Origin: Cranoglanis bouderius
Taxonomy: Eukaryota > Chordata > Actinopteri > Siluriformes > Cranoglanididae
NCBI GenBank assembly: GCA_023630585.1
Contig: CM042560.1
Span: 6,732,501 to 6,796,500, forward strand
Reading direction: 5' to 3'
DNA length: 64,000 nucleotides
Made by a program: the position numbers and the translations under genes. The notes beneath the pieces are model-generated. The model saw only the letters and a program-made list of their open reading frames with translations. It searched no databases and had not been told where the DNA came from. Of the stretch, positions 23,160-35,094 are shown piece after piece; within the stretch, counting starts at the first letter, position 1; each line of letters opens with the position of its first letter.

Positions 23160-23625
23160 AGTATTTTTATGCTGTGTTTGAGGCTTTATTACAACTTGGA
23201 AATGATCACTTACAAGGCACCACGAACACAGCATTACTAATGCTGCATTCACCTTGAGGTCGCAACTTGTACTTTCCAGCCTCCAACCAGGAAAATCCAA
23301 AGAAAACGCCCCCTCAACTTTAAATTCCTACTCGTCAACTTAGGGTAGTGTTCTCGACTACCAGTTCCTTCCCTGTTCACAGAGCGATGTCAAATCAACA
23401 TGGCCCCTTCTGTACTGAACCAATAGCCACTCAGTTCTGGAACTGTAAAAATGCAGTTAAAGTAGCATTTTATAAGCTTTACATGCTCTGACAGAGCAAA
23501 AAAAAAAAAGAAACTCTTTCATGGAGACCTCAACTTGCAATTCTTACTCATCAACTTGGAGTAGTATTTTCAACTACGAGTTCCTTCCCAGTTTACGGCG
23601 TGAAGTCAAATCGACATGGCTGCGC
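23160..23625. repeat. dispersed repeat family S, copy 2
   Basis: Contains TACAAGGCACCACGAACACAGC, then GAGGTCGCAACTTGTACTTT, GTTAAAGTAGCATTTTATAA and TTTACATGCTCTGACAGAGC, plus an internal near-repeat (CTACTCGTCAACTTAGG / TACTCATCAACTTGGAG). It lies directly left of the Tc1 remnant at 23705. Confidence 0.55.
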
Positions 23626-23704
23626 ACTGCATCAGAAATAAACAAATCAGCACTTCTCACCTTTAAACGATTTATGCAGTATATACAAGTATTTGCTTTA
23701 GACC

Positions 23705-24290
23705 AATCAACATACAGACAGAAGTGGCCGATCTTCCAAAATTCCTCCAAGAACACAGCAACTACCCATCCAGCAAAATCAAAGGACCTACAGGCCTCTC
23801 TTACATCAATAAAGGTCACTCCACTATCAGAAAGGCACTGGGCAAAAATGGTATCCATGGAAGCGTGGCGAGGTGAAAACCACTGCTAACCCAGAAGAAC
23901 ATTAAGGCTCGTCTGAATTTTGCCAAAACACACCTTGATGATCCTCAAAACTTTTGGGAAAATGTTCTGTAGATTCATGAGTCGAACGTGGTACTGTTTG
24001 GAAGACAGGTGTCCCGTTACATCTGGTGTAAACCAAACACAGAATTCCACAAAACGAATATCATACCAATTGTCAAGTATGGTGGTGGAAGTGTGATGGT
24101 GTGGGGGTGCTTTGCTGCTTCAGGGCCTGGGCAACTTGCAATAATTGTCTGGTCTTCAGTCTGTAAGTTGAAACTCAAGCACAAATGTATTATGCAGTAA
24201 GAAAATGATCTAAAGCATAGGAGTAAGTCCACCTCTGAATGACTTTAAAAAAAAAGCTCAATGAAAGTTTTGGAGTGGCTTAATCAAAGT
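23705..24290 (+). pseudogene. decayed Tc1-like transposase remnant
   Basis: Fragments of another Tc1 transposase are readable with many stops and shifts. A degraded DNA-binding half lies at about 23705-23880. Around 23985-24150 the sequence VVLFGRQVSRYIW and IPIVKYGGGSVMVWGCFAAS is the region after the first catalytic Asp. Beyond it, about 24160-24285, LKLKHKCIMQ and a degraded SKSTSE*L stretch stand for the part around the second Asp. Between these the middle of the gene is deleted. No inverted ends are recognisable. The family differs from those at 8514, 18112 and 19536. Confidence 0.8.
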
Positions 24291-25598
24291 TATAGATATA
24301 GCCTCACGTCCATTTTGGTGTGCTCATCATCTAATTAATTTGAATGTTATTTGGGAACAGATTGACTAATCAACCTGAATTCAATAATTTTTTTGTCAGC
24401 ATGGTCTGAAGATTTTTTATGAAGGTTTTTCAGAAAATTCCAAATGGCTTTGACACATAAACATTAGTGCAAGTTTGAGCTGTTGGTGGCGCTAGAGGTT
24501 TTGAAATGTTTCATCCACAGCCAAATGATAGCATTAGGTGAACTATCCATTTTGAATGAGATAAAATAAATAACTTGTGGTGTGAAAAAGAAGTTGTGGT
24601 GTGATCTAAGAGCTCATCAACTGAAAAAATATGACATCAGAAGCACTGATGTCATTTGCAGCAAGTTCCCTAAAATTTTGTGTAGGGATTAAAATTAAAT
24701 ATTGTTTTTCTTTTATTAAATATGTGTCTGAAAAACACCAACATATTGTTAATTGAGAAAGGTGTTCGGCTCCTCCATCTGCCTCCATCTAGCTGTCGGG
24801 ACACATTAGCATTCACACTACAAACGTTTCATGACTAACATCTCAGTAAACTCAGAACATTGTCCATTAGCAGCTGTGGGCCTTTTTGCGCTTCATTTCC
24901 AAAGGCATGTGTGCCCATGGGGAAGTGCAATGATAGTCATAAACACACTGTGTAATGCGGCTACATGGTATGTAGGATGAAACCCTCACTGAGAGCCACA
25001 GACACCCAAATATTTTACTTCAAAGAAACTAAACTTCCCTGAGGGGAGCACCAAAAGCTGAACCGGATCTGTGACAAACAAAAGAGTCGACTTTTAACAT
25101 GCTTACTTTAATAAGATTACAGGCGGTGAGCGAGGAGCAGTCAAAAAGACAGAGTAATTCATAGATCTAGATAATCTCTTCTTCCCCTGGGCCATTTTTA
25201 AGAAGAAGACTTGTTTTTGTTGTCTTAATGAGGTAGGTTTATGTATCTTTTTTACTTGTAAAGATCTTAAGCTTAAGCCACTGAAATACGTTAAAAATAA
25301 AAACTTCTGGTAATTAGGAGTGTAACTTCTCAGAGCAGAAAACACTTTGAAGCACTTGTTTTAAATGAAAAACATTTTGAGCAGGGTTTTTTTTTTGTTG
25401 TTGTTGTTGCCTTGTCTGAGGGCTATGTTCCCAAACTCATAATGATTTGTGTCCATGAGTTCAAGTGCTCTTTTTGACTTTCTCAAAAGTGTTCTTCATT
25501 AGCATATCTGGTTCTGTTGGGGGATTTATATTCCTGATGAAGTCAGAAAGAGGGAGAAGATGTGTGGACTAATGAATGGCAGAATTTCCTACAATGCA

Positions 25599-25599
<1 letters not shown>
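24291..25599. other. intergenic, possible conserved stretch
   Basis: TGTTGGTGGCGCTAGAGG near 24482 resembles a repeat or CTCF-like site. 24840-25060 has balanced composition. No gene. Confidence 0.4.

Positions 25600-25646
<47 letters not shown>
25600..25646. repeat. (GA)n microsatellite
   Basis: About 23 GA units. Confidence 0.9.
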
Positions 25647-25650
<4 letters not shown>

Positions 25651-26691
25651 CATCTGTAAAGGATTTCATTACATCATCTGAAGCAAAGTCAGATCGGCAC
25701 AGTGTACATTTAAACTCAGCTGATACTGGAGATTGTATTTTTCATATTTGGCTAAAATATTAATATTACAGAATAATAGCAAAATAGTACTAAATTACTA
25801 AAAGCCCCACACACCTTCCAGTATGAGTCCAGTTTGATTCCAGATTCTGAAGTTCGAGTATGATTATACAATTGTCCCAAGATGTGAGGACTAAACTAGA
25901 ATTCAAACATTTAGGAAGTTTAGGAAGCTAGGCTATATTCCCACTATGTGTCTGGAGACCAAAACTGTCCTAAACATTAGAATATATGTGTGCTGTTTTT
26001 TAAACCCCACTCCCGCTCGCTCCTGAAGTCGTTCTGACCCAACCCTCCTGCTTTTGCAGAAAGTTTGACCAAGCATAAAATGGTGCCTAAAGGAATGAAT
26101 TAACGTGGTAAACAGGTCAAACAGTGCTGCATGAGCACCCACCAGACTCCCATTTGAATGAACATAAAACTTTCTTTGTCCTGGAAGTGTCATATTGTAC
26201 CTCCTGCATGTACATCCACTCTGCTGACTTTTTTGTTGCCTGCAGGTCCTCAGGGATCCCAGTCCTGAGGCATGGATTCCCAAACATGAATTCATGCTCT
26301 AGTGTCAGCCATTTTAAGCAAAAACACTACAAAGCATTAATTCCAACAAGATGTCATACCAGTGGCGTGTTAGATCTAGGCCTCCAGTACATTCTATGGC
26401 AATAAGCCAATACTTTTTATATCATATAGGTCTCAGTATAGACATCATATTTCATTACAGAGCCTTAAATCACAAAACGCCTTAATTCAAAAAGAGAACT
26501 TTGGCTTGAAACAATCCTACACTGTTGGACATAAATTTCCATTATTTGTTAGCTTCATTGGTCTCATTATTTCACTGCAGTTCAGACAGCAAACTGTCTA
26601 TATGTGATGACTATATGTGGCCAAACTATTAAACAGATTAAAAATAATCAGTAGATAGAAAATGGTCCCACTTTATATTGTGTCTATACCA
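25647..26691. other. intergenic, nothing recognised
   Basis: No repeat or gene recognised. Confidence 0.45.
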
Positions 26692-26833
26692 GTGGTCACC
26701 AACCCTGTTCCTGGATATCTACCTTCCTGCATGTTTCATCTCCAACCAAAATCTATCAAAAACTTCTTAAGGCAATGATTAGATAGTCAGATAATGGTTG
26801 GAGTCTTCAGGAAGGTAGATATCCAGGAACAGG
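26692..26833. repeat. short foldback element (MITE)
   Basis: An inverted repeat has arms CCTGTTCCTGGATATCTACC at the left (starting about 26705) and the complementary GGTAGATATCCAGGAACAGG at the right (ending about 26833), with a spacer of about 90 bases. The form matches common hAT-like MITEs of fish. It directly abuts the solitary terminal repeat that follows. Confidence 0.75.
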
Positions 26834-26849
26834 AGATTTTCTTTTTTTG

Positions 26850-27103
26850 CTTTTTCGTAACACTTACTTTTCCAGCCTTTTGTTGCCCCCGTCCCAACTT
26901 TTTGGAGACGTGCTGCGCCCATCAAATTCAAAATTATCTTATTTTTTTCTTAAAATGGTACATTTCCTCAGTTTAAAAATTGTATATGTTTTCTATGTTC
27001 TATTGTGAATAACATATGGGTTTATGAGATTTGCAAATCATTGCATTCTGTTTTTATTTACATTTTACACAGTGTCCAAACTTTTTTAGAATTGGGGTTG
27101 TAC
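26850..27103. repeat. solitary Tc1/mariner terminal repeat
   Basis: About 250 bases resemble the right terminal repeat of the element at 49125-50448: GTCCCAACTTTTTGGA early on, then TTTGCAAATCATT and TTTTTATTTACATTTTACAC, ending GAATTGGGGTTGTAC. No transposase is attached, so this is a solo end left by deletion or a very short derivative. Confidence 0.7.
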
Positions 27104-27354
27104 ACTGAGGGGGGAAAATTACTCCTGTAGCGCATTCCCATTGGATAGTGAGGCTAAGCTCAACTTGCACTCTGCAAATTACCCATGATCTTGTGCTGAC
27201 TTTGGTTACCCTTCTTGTTGATGTACTGTGCAAGCCGAGCAGAGACATACAAGTGGAGGATCTAACAGTTATGGTAAATCCCAAAATGACTTCCTATTTA
27301 CATTGCTAATGCCCTACATTGGTGTACACACTACAGTGTCACCCTTCGCATTGC

Positions 27355-27614
27355 ATTTCCCATGGTGATGAACATGTTTGCGTCGTGCTGGTTATTGTTC
27401 TAGGCCTTTCTCTGCCACTCTCCTGTCATCGCTTTGTTGCCCAATTGTGATCACCTGTTTTGTGTTAGTTCTTGAATATTTGCCTTTGTAACACTGTTCT
27501 TTATGAAGTCTGAATTCTGCTTTTTTTTTGTATCATAAGGTCTAAGCTCTTGTATTTTTTTTCTGTTTGTTTGTTTGTTTCCACATTCGTTCTGGGTTTT
27601 GATTCTTGCCAGTT
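27355..27614. repeat. dispersed repeat family T, copy 3 (tentative)
   Basis: TGTGATCACCTGTTTTGTGT, GCCTTTGTAACACTG and a GTTTGTTTGTTT run have the layout of the family at 7350-7625. The LINE at 27632 is inserted at its right edge. Confidence 0.35.
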
Positions 27615-27754
27615 GCTTGATAGTGTTTTGAATCTAGCCACAGGAAGTCACAAGCCACAAGCCAGTGTACTTTTTGTGCCGGTCCCAAGCCTGGATAAAT
27701 AGAGAGGGTTGTGTCAGGAAGGGCATCCGACGTAAAACTTTTGCCATATTCAAT

Positions 27755-28747
27755 ATGCGAATCACTAACATGACTTCCATACTGGATTGGTCGGGGCCCG
27801 GGTTAACAACGACCGCCATCGGTGCCGTTGACCTACAGGGCACTGGTGGAAATTGGGCTACTGTTGGTCGAAGAAGGAGAGGAGGAAGGTGTGTTAGAGG
27901 AGGAAGGCGTGTCCGTAGGCAGAGAGAGAAGGGGAAAGGCAGGAGTTTAGGACTGAAAGTAGGGACTTTGAATGTTGGTACAATGACAGGTAAAGGCAGA
28001 GAGCTGGTAGATATGATGCAGAGGAGGAAAGTTGACATTCTGTGTGTCCAGGAGACCAGGTGGAAAGGGAGCAAGGCTAGAAGCATTGGAGCAGGGTTTA
28101 AACTGTTTTATCATGGTGTGGACAGGAAGAGAAATGGAGTAGGAGTGATCCTGAAGGAGGAGTTTGTGAAGAATGTTCTGGAGGTAAAGAGAGTGTCAGA
28201 TAGGTTGATGAGTCTGAAGCTGGAAATTGAAGGTGTGATGTTGAATGTTGTTAGTGCTTACGCTCCACAAGTAGGTTGTGAGCAAGAGGAGAAAGACAGA
28301 TTCTGGAGCGAGCTTGAGGAAGTGATGCAGAGTGTTCCCAGAGGTGAGAGAGTGGTGATAGGGGCAGACTTTAATGGACATGTTGGTGAAGGGAATAGGG
28401 GGGATGAGGAAGTAATGGGCAGGTTTGGTCTTCAGGTAAAGAACCCAGAAGGACAGAGGTTGGTAGACTTTGCTAAAAGTATGGAGATGGCTGTGGTGAA
28501 CACGTACTTTCAGAAGAGGCAGGAACACAGGGTGGCATATAAGAGTGGTGGCAGGAGCACACAGGTGGACTATATCTTATGTAGACACTGTAATCTGATG
28601 GAGATTAGCGATTGCAAAGTAGTGCTAGGAGAGAGTGTAGCTAGACAGCATAGGATGGTGGTGTGTAAGATGACCCTGGTGGTGAGGAAGATGAAGAGAG
28701 CAAAGTGTCAGGTCTGTTGTGTGATAAAAGAGTACCAGCAAGAATGA
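27755..28747 (+). pseudogene. LINE endonuclease (APE) domain, reading frame intact
   Basis: From MRITNMTSILDWSG (ATG 27755) the frame stays open to 28747. After a basic Arg/Gly-rich leader comes an apurinic-endonuclease-like domain with the expected catalytic blocks in order: VGTLNVGTMTGKG (Asn), VQETRW (Glu), VVSAYAPQ (Tyr), IGADFNGHVG (Asp and Asn), QVDYILC (Asp) and ARQHRMVVC (His). In the full element this nicks target DNA for target-primed reverse transcription. The last 15 or so residues (AKCQVCCVIKEYQQE) are out of frame with the family: they come from the tail gene read after the deletion junction. Called a pseudogene because the reverse transcriptase is absent. Confidence 0.87.
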
Positions 28748-29175
28748 AAGGAAAGGTGTACAGGACAGTAGTGAGACCAGCGATGTTGTATGGTTTGGAG
28801 ACAGTTGCACTGAGGAAAAGACAGGAGGAAGAGTTAGAGGTAGCAGAGCTAAAGATGTTGAGGTTCTCTTTGGGAGTGACGAGGATGGATAGGATCAGGA
28901 ATGAGTACATCAGAGGGACAGCACATGTGAGATGTTTTGGAGACAAAGTTAGAGAGGCCAGGTTGAGATGGTTTGGACATGTTCAGAGGAGGGAGAGTGA
29001 ATATATCGGTAAAAGGATGCTGAAGTTACAGCTGCCAGGCAGGAGGCCGAGAGGAAGACCAAAGAGGAGGTTCATGGATGTAGTGAAGGAGGACATGAAG
29101 GTAGTTGGTCTGAGAGAAGAGGATGCAGGGGATAGGGCTAGATGGAGGCAGATGATTCGCTGTGGCGACCCCTGA
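28700..29175 (+). pseudogene. LINE polyprotein C-terminal tail
   Basis: The frame reads SGLLCDKRVPARMKGKVYRT, MLYGLETVALRKRQEEELEV, EARLRWFGHVQRR and GRRPRGRPKRRFMDVVKEDM, ending RCGDP at 29175. This is the region after the reverse transcriptase in fish LINEs (thumb/tail with the LRWFGHV and PRGRPK motifs). It is one frame away from the endonuclease because of the internal deletion. Confidence 0.87.
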
Positions 29176-29225
29176 AGGGAACAGCCGAAAGGAAAAGAAA
29201 GAAAGAAAGCTTGATAGTGTTTTGA

Positions 29226-30446
29226 CCCCTGCTATAGACTGCTATTGATAATATACTTGCATTCAGCCCATTTGAACTCATACCATGTTTATGCAATAGT
29301 GTCCTGCCTCTCACTGCACACACTACGCCTACCTAGTGCCCTCACGCAAAATGTAGAATGATATCTAAGATTCCACCACAGAAAATGCATGACATTTCAG
29401 TAAGGTTTTGTGTATTCTTTGGTTCTCCTGTTCTAACATGCCTTCTTATGAGATGCTTGATGCTGGCATGAAGTGATGAATTTAGTCAGAAATGTTTGGG
29501 AGTGGGATAATCACCAAACTGTGCTGGAGTTGGGAAGTTGACGAACATACAAGTAACTGACAAATAACCTAGACTTTTTACTTACACTGTACATAAGTAT
29601 CAGCACAGACTATCTAAGTGATTCACTTAGCTTCATGTCAATCGGAGAACTGGAGTTCCTTTTTTTTATTGCTTAAAAATTCCTAATAATTCAAAAGTCC
29701 TTCATTTTAAGTCATGGATGAAGGTTCGATAACAAGGTCGTACTTTAACAAGTTGTCTTCCTAGAGAGACCTCATATTACTAACACACTGTGCCAGTTTT
29801 TATTCTCAGCTGACAGCTGTCAAAAAGTTTGCAAAACTTAAATCGTGGCCACGAGTGCTTTGTATAGATGATACGCTGTCAGTGCTTTTTCATGTGAGGA
29901 GGCACTTTTGTAGTAAATACAGAAAGCTTTCTGCTTTATCAGGAAGAAAAACTAGGCCTGTGTAGCTCAGTGAAAAAAGATGAAGCAGTTTGAATTTTTA
30001 AACGCAAACTTTGTGAGAAATATGTGAAGAGCGAGTAGGTGTGCTCCATTTGAACGGTCCCATCAATCAGGAGGGGAAAAAAATGCGTTTGCTGATACGC
30101 TTGATGGTTTGGTGTTCTCAAAGTGTCTTCCATTCTCTTTGTTAACATTAAAGGCCAGGCATCATTAATTCATTACTAAGACTCTGCAAGCTATGAATCA
30201 GTGAACATTTCTTGTCAGATTTGCCTCTCGCACACCGATGAATGCAGGTTTCACCCGTCAAATTGCTTTGAGCAGAAACGCTGTTGCAGATTTGTGGGCC
30301 CATTTGGAAATGAAAGCGACAAGCTGGAGTTGAAAGTTTTGTGAAATGATTGTTTGATGGTGAGATTAGTGATATTTTTTCACTCGTGTTTGATCTCTTG
30401 ATCTGCTGGAAAGCAACACTGCAAGGACAGCAAGATAGGACCTCAG

Positions 30447-30450
<4 letters not shown>
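29226..30450. other. intergenic, candidate conserved non-coding DNA
   Basis: 29810-30340 is free of repeats, has balanced composition and contains CAGCTGACAGCTGTC and several ATTA cores. Confidence 0.35.

Positions 30451-30539
<89 letters not shown>
30451..30539. repeat. (CA)n microsatellite
   Basis: About 44 uninterrupted CA units, the longest perfect CA tract in the window. Confidence 0.95.
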
Positions 30540-30541
<2 letters not shown>

Positions 30542-30652
30542 TTTTTCTGGGCATCTCTAAGCCTTCATATTGGGTTTGTCCAAAACTTTGGGAGCTTTTT
30601 CAAATACCTAACCAAGATTGTAATGCTTTGTTCTGAAACACTTTGAAGGAGA

Positions 30653-30676
30653 ATTTTTTTTTTTTTTTTTTTTTTA
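30653..30676. repeat. poly-T tract
   Basis: About 23 T residues. Confidence 0.8.
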
Positions 30677-31525
30677 CAGTTTTTTACTCCCTTTCTCCCT
30701 TTATAAAGGCGAGATGTATATTGTCAGGACAAAGAGAAGCTTGGAGAAGCTTTGACTGCAACTTCTAAGGTTCTGATTTCTTTTCGCTCGACTATGAGTG
30801 GCTCCTTCAAAACGCAACTGAAAGAGCCATATATCAAATACAACCTGCAAAGGCTTTCAACTTCTAGAGCTGTTTGAAAATACCGTCTTTTGCGGGCTCT
30901 CTTCAAAGTTACATAGTTCAGTCTTTTATCAGCATCTTTTTGTATCTCGGTCCGATGACCAGAGAAGAGACCGGCCGGGTTAGAACTGTAATTGGCTTTA
31001 TATTACACAAATAGAAAACTCTTTCTCTTTCCAGCATACATAGTTAATAATTCTCTTTTATTTTAGTGCCCCTTGACAAGGAAGACCTCTAAAATGTACA
31101 CAGACATGTAAGTATACTGGTAAAGTGTGAAGTGCAAATATTAAACTTTCTGATTTTGCTTGTTCCAGTATCCATTTCTATCAATATCAATAAAGGTACA
31201 TTTGCATGCAGCTAAATAATCCATTAATAGTCTGATAGTTCAATTAAGATATAAATTTCATGTACACACCCAATCCGAACAGACTGAACTGATTGAGACC
31301 CAAGAATGAAATATCTATGCAGCTATGGAAAAGTATTGAACATAACTTTTCAAGAAATGAACAAAAGTATACAATGAGAAAGAAGAAAAACACTGAAACT
31401 GAAAACAGTGAACTCAGTGGCAAAACTTTTAAATGGTCTTCAAATAAACACCACACTTTGTTAACAGTTTTCTAAGCTTCCTTTTTGCTAACACACCCGT
31501 TAGGCACCCGTTAGGCAGCTGTTGG
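30677..31525. other. intergenic, nothing recognised
   Basis: 30720-30990 looks unique; no gene. Confidence 0.45.
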
Positions 31526-31720
31526 GCAGCGGTAGCTCAGTGGTTAAGATGTTGGGCTACTGATCGGAAGGTTGTGAATTCAAATCCCAGCACCACCAAG
31601 CTGCTGCTGTTGGGCCCTTGAGCAAGGCCCTTAACACACAACTGCTCAGATGTATAAATTAAATTAATGTAAGTCGCTCTGGATCAGGGCATCTGCCAAA
31701 TGCCATGAATGTAATCGTGG
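31526..31720 (+). mobile_element. tRNA-derived SINE
   Basis: The head GCAGCGGTAGCTCAGTGG has a box A, and GTGAATTCAAATCCCAGCAC has a box B. The body CTTGAGCAAGGCCCTTAAC follows, and the 3' end GTAAGTCGCTCTGGATCAGG...CATCTGCCAAATGCC is the conserved tail of a SINE family abundant in ostariophysan fish. It is complete or nearly so. Confidence 0.82.
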
Positions 31721-32089
31721 TTTATGACTGCACTGCCAGAGTTTTCATTTACACTTTCAAACTTTTCTTTACCCTCTGCAAGTTTACGTTCACCATTCTG
31801 GCACAAACCACTTGTGTATGAGGGCTTAACAGTGATTTACTCTCATTGGCTAATGAGATTTGGATCAACAGCTCGAGTGTTCAGCTGAAGAGGATGATGA
31901 TGATGATGATGACAACAATGCTCCGTGCCGCTCCTGAGAGCTCGAAAAAAGCCGTATGAGACTACCCAAACCTCAAATATTAATTACAAACTAATGTACA
32001 GACCTAAGTAAGTAAGTAATTTCCACTATAAAGTACTCCAGAACTCCTTGAAATGTTTATCCATATTTAAAGAATTAAAATGCTTGCCC

Positions 32090-33170
32090 CAAAGTGTTTT
32101 ATTCCTCATATACCACAATAATTTTTTTGGTAACAATTGGACTTTTTCATTTATTAAAGAACAACTCTTTGTATTTCTTATCCATTTATAGTTACATTTA
32201 CTGTTGTTGAATATCGAAGTTAGTTACTGTTATCACTTAAACAATAAATACACAGCTACAGCTACAAACAGTCATTTCTTCATTTGTTTTTTTTTTCTTT
32301 CTTTAAGCTAATGAGAAGAAAAAATGCATTTTGTCACATTACTGAGAAACCACAAAGCAAAAAAACATCTCTGTCCTGAAGACTTTCCACATGGAAAACT
32401 TAAAGGGACAGCTTTACCTCAAAGCACCTACAAAACTTCACCAGAGCAATGTTTTTTTTTAATCCAATTGCTAGGCTTAAATTATGTGGCGAGTCCACTA
32501 TAAATTCCCTATGAATGAGCCCATTAATATAAACAAACCTTACAGTGCTGTGCAAAGGTTTTAGGCACATGTAAAGAAATGCTGTAGAGCAAAGATGCCT
32601 TCAAAATAATGAAATTAAATGTTTCTACATAAAAAAAAATACAGTAAAGAGCAGTAAACAGTAGTAAATGAAACAAAGTCAATATTTGTTGTGACATTAA
32701 AATAAAAATAAAAATAAAAATAGTAGTCTCCGGTACAATTTTGCAGTTTTAGAAGGAAATGAGCTGGTAAGTTTTATTGATCATCTTGCAGAACCAGCCA
32801 CAGTTCTGCTAGAGACTTTGACTTTCACACTTGCTTCTTATTTATGCAGCAAAACCCAGCAGCCTTCATTGTGTGTGTTTTTTTTTTTGTTTGTTTGTTT
32901 GTTTGTTTTTTTTTGTCTGAAATATGGTCTCTTATGTAATATGCTGCTTTCTTTAATGGCATACAAACATTTTTCTGTAACATTTGATTTTGTGCTAGAA
33001 AACTAATGTGTGGGGAATCGAAAATGTCTTTTTGTACTGATTTGATAATGTTGAAGTCATAAAATAAAAAATCTATAACAAAGTTTGTACTAAAAAAATA
33101 GGGTGCCTAAAACTTTTGCACAGTACTGTATGACCAATCAGATTCAGGAGTTCAACAATGCTGTGGTATA
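32090..33170. repeat. dispersed repeat family R, copy 3, split by MITE copy 2
   Basis: Starts AAGTGTTTTATTCCTCATAT at 32094, includes TGTCCTGAAGACTTTCC and CCCATTAATATAAAC, then the MITE (32543-33128), then TGACCAATCAGATTCAGG and GCTGTGGTATAAGG. The GAAAATTAATCAACACC block expected at the junction is missing. Confidence 0.7.
32543..33128 (+). mobile_element. MITE, copy 2, inside a dispersed repeat
   Basis: Ends CAGTGCTGTGCAAAGG and CTTTTGCACAGTACTG with TA duplications (32541-32542, 33129-33130). The body matches copy 1 closely, including ATGCCTTCAAAATAATGAAA and AGCAGCCTTCATTGTG, with an expanded T/GTTT run near 32877. It sits within the dispersed repeat at 32090-33170. Confidence 0.88.
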
Positions 33171-35094
33171 AGGCTGGTTTAACATTTTGCACACATGTAT
33201 ATCAGAGATGTCATTTTGTAGCATGGCTTCATTTTAAATACCAGCCAAGCTCCTTTTCTTGGTTTATCACACCAAAAAAAATAATGACACATTTATGTTT
33301 TACAAAGTCAACTGAAAGTACATTAAGCTGTAAAATAAGTTAATATGTTGATAATGCTATGTACTGTATATATAAAACAATAAAAAGGTATATGAAAAGA
33401 TTTATTATCACACTAGTAACTGTGCTATAGTTGTATCCTTTAACCAGGTAACTATAAGCATATCTTGTTTACCTTCCCTGATCACTTTCAACATAAGAAC
33501 CTTTTACCTAGTTTCCTATCTAATGTTATAGCCTGTTTAAACCCTGGTTAAATCTTGTTCTTTAAATAACCTCATAACCTGGTTTTGAGCTTGATGATAT
33601 CATCCCAGACGACTCACCAAAGGCTGAATGGGCGTTACATCACCACTGGCACCTACCGGCCCACCTGCTCCTCCTCCTGTGTTGGAATGAAAGAGTGAGC
33701 CGCACTCACAGGTGCCGATTACATTTCACCTGAGCAAGACTCCACGCATTCCAAATGGGAGTGTGCCAGGAAGAGCTGTGAGCCAGAAACGGCTGCCATC
33801 GTCAGTAATCTTACATGGCCCTTCACAAAACCAGATCTGTAATGAATAGGGGAAGGACTGGTTTGGAAGAACAGGTAGAAAGGCATTTCCTGTGCCGCAG
33901 GGTGAAAAGGTGCCATGAAAGAGAGGAGGATCAACTACTGCCTCTGGAATGTCTTTGACAGAGTAGATCCTGCTCCTTTTTTTTCTTTTTTCTTTTTTTA
34001 AGGTGAATGTTTGTGCCAGCAAGTTCTGGCAAACACCACCCTACTCATGAAATCTGAGATTATACTTTTAGTTGCAGTTGCTTACTTTGCACACATCTTT
34101 CCTCACCTAGTACACTTATTATTACCATACAGCTTAATTAATATATAACCACTCCCAAAGTAATGCATCTTCATTCATCAAGTGACAAATTAGAACATCT
34201 TTTCTCATAATTAGATGTAGCACATTTTGTACTTTATATAACTATTGTGCCAGATGATGTATTATATTTACTGAATAAAATAGGTGTGGAGCAATAGACA
34301 CTAACCTGTCCAATGCATCACGCACCACAGAATGGCAGAAGAGGGAATTGTCTTTACCTAAAAACTGTACCTTAAAAAGAAAAACATGAACACTGTTTGT
34401 TAAGTCACTTGCATTTTGCCTTGAGTAGTATTATCTGCCAAATGAATACAATGTATTGCATAAGTATTCACCTGCTTGAACTTGGCTAATGCCTTTCTTA
34501 CACAGTCACTGGCATTTGGTGGATGGCTACTTCTAGTCACATTTGTGATATATTCTTTCCATTTTATAATAATGGATGTCATAGTTGGGACATGACAAAT
34601 GGGATATGATAAGACATCCACTTCCAATAGGTCAAGGCGGTTGAATGCTTATGCAGGGGAATTATAGACACAAATGTCGACCATTTAGGCCATTCCCAAA
34701 TGTTATATTTAATATTTAAGACAGTAGTAGATGTAGTAGTAGATCAGCCATGTTTGGTGTGCAGAGTTTGCATTTTCTTATGGAACAATAAGACTGAAAT
34801 AACTAACAACTAACAAATTTGAATTGTGCACTTCAATGTAAAAGTGCTGTAGCTTCTTGCAACTGGAGCCATGTTTACCCTTAGCAAATGTATATTTTCA
34901 TCTAGGCTTTGCTGCGCAGGTTCTAAGGTTCTAACTAGGTTCAAAATGAGTGGGAGATAGAACCTTATAATACCAATGCCACAAAGTAGTAGCAGGGACA
35001 ATCATTACTGGACAAAGTGAATGTCTACCCACATAATTTCAAGCTTCCCAGTACATTTTCACCTTCAACCAAAGCCTAGAGGATGAAAACAACA
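33171..35094. other. intergenic, candidate conserved stretch at 33590-34030
   Basis: 33590-34030 is GC-richer than its surroundings and repeat-free. A 98-codon minus-strand frame there shows no known domain. The rest is AT-rich. Confidence 0.4.

Larger units (their letters stand above)
27632..29208 (+). mobile_element. internally deleted non-LTR retrotransposon (LINE) with 17-bp TSD
   Basis: A 17-bp perfect direct repeat GCTTGATAGTGTTTTGA flanks the element (27615-27631 and 29209-29225), the mark of target-primed insertion. The element encodes an APE-type endonuclease followed directly by the C-terminal tail of the polyprotein; the reverse transcriptase between them is missing (junction near 28700). 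It ends in a GAAAGAAAG-type A-rich tail. The 3' sequence CTGTGGCGACCCCTGAAGG is that of a common fish LINE, probably RTE-like; the clade call is from memory of the family. Confidence 0.9.
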
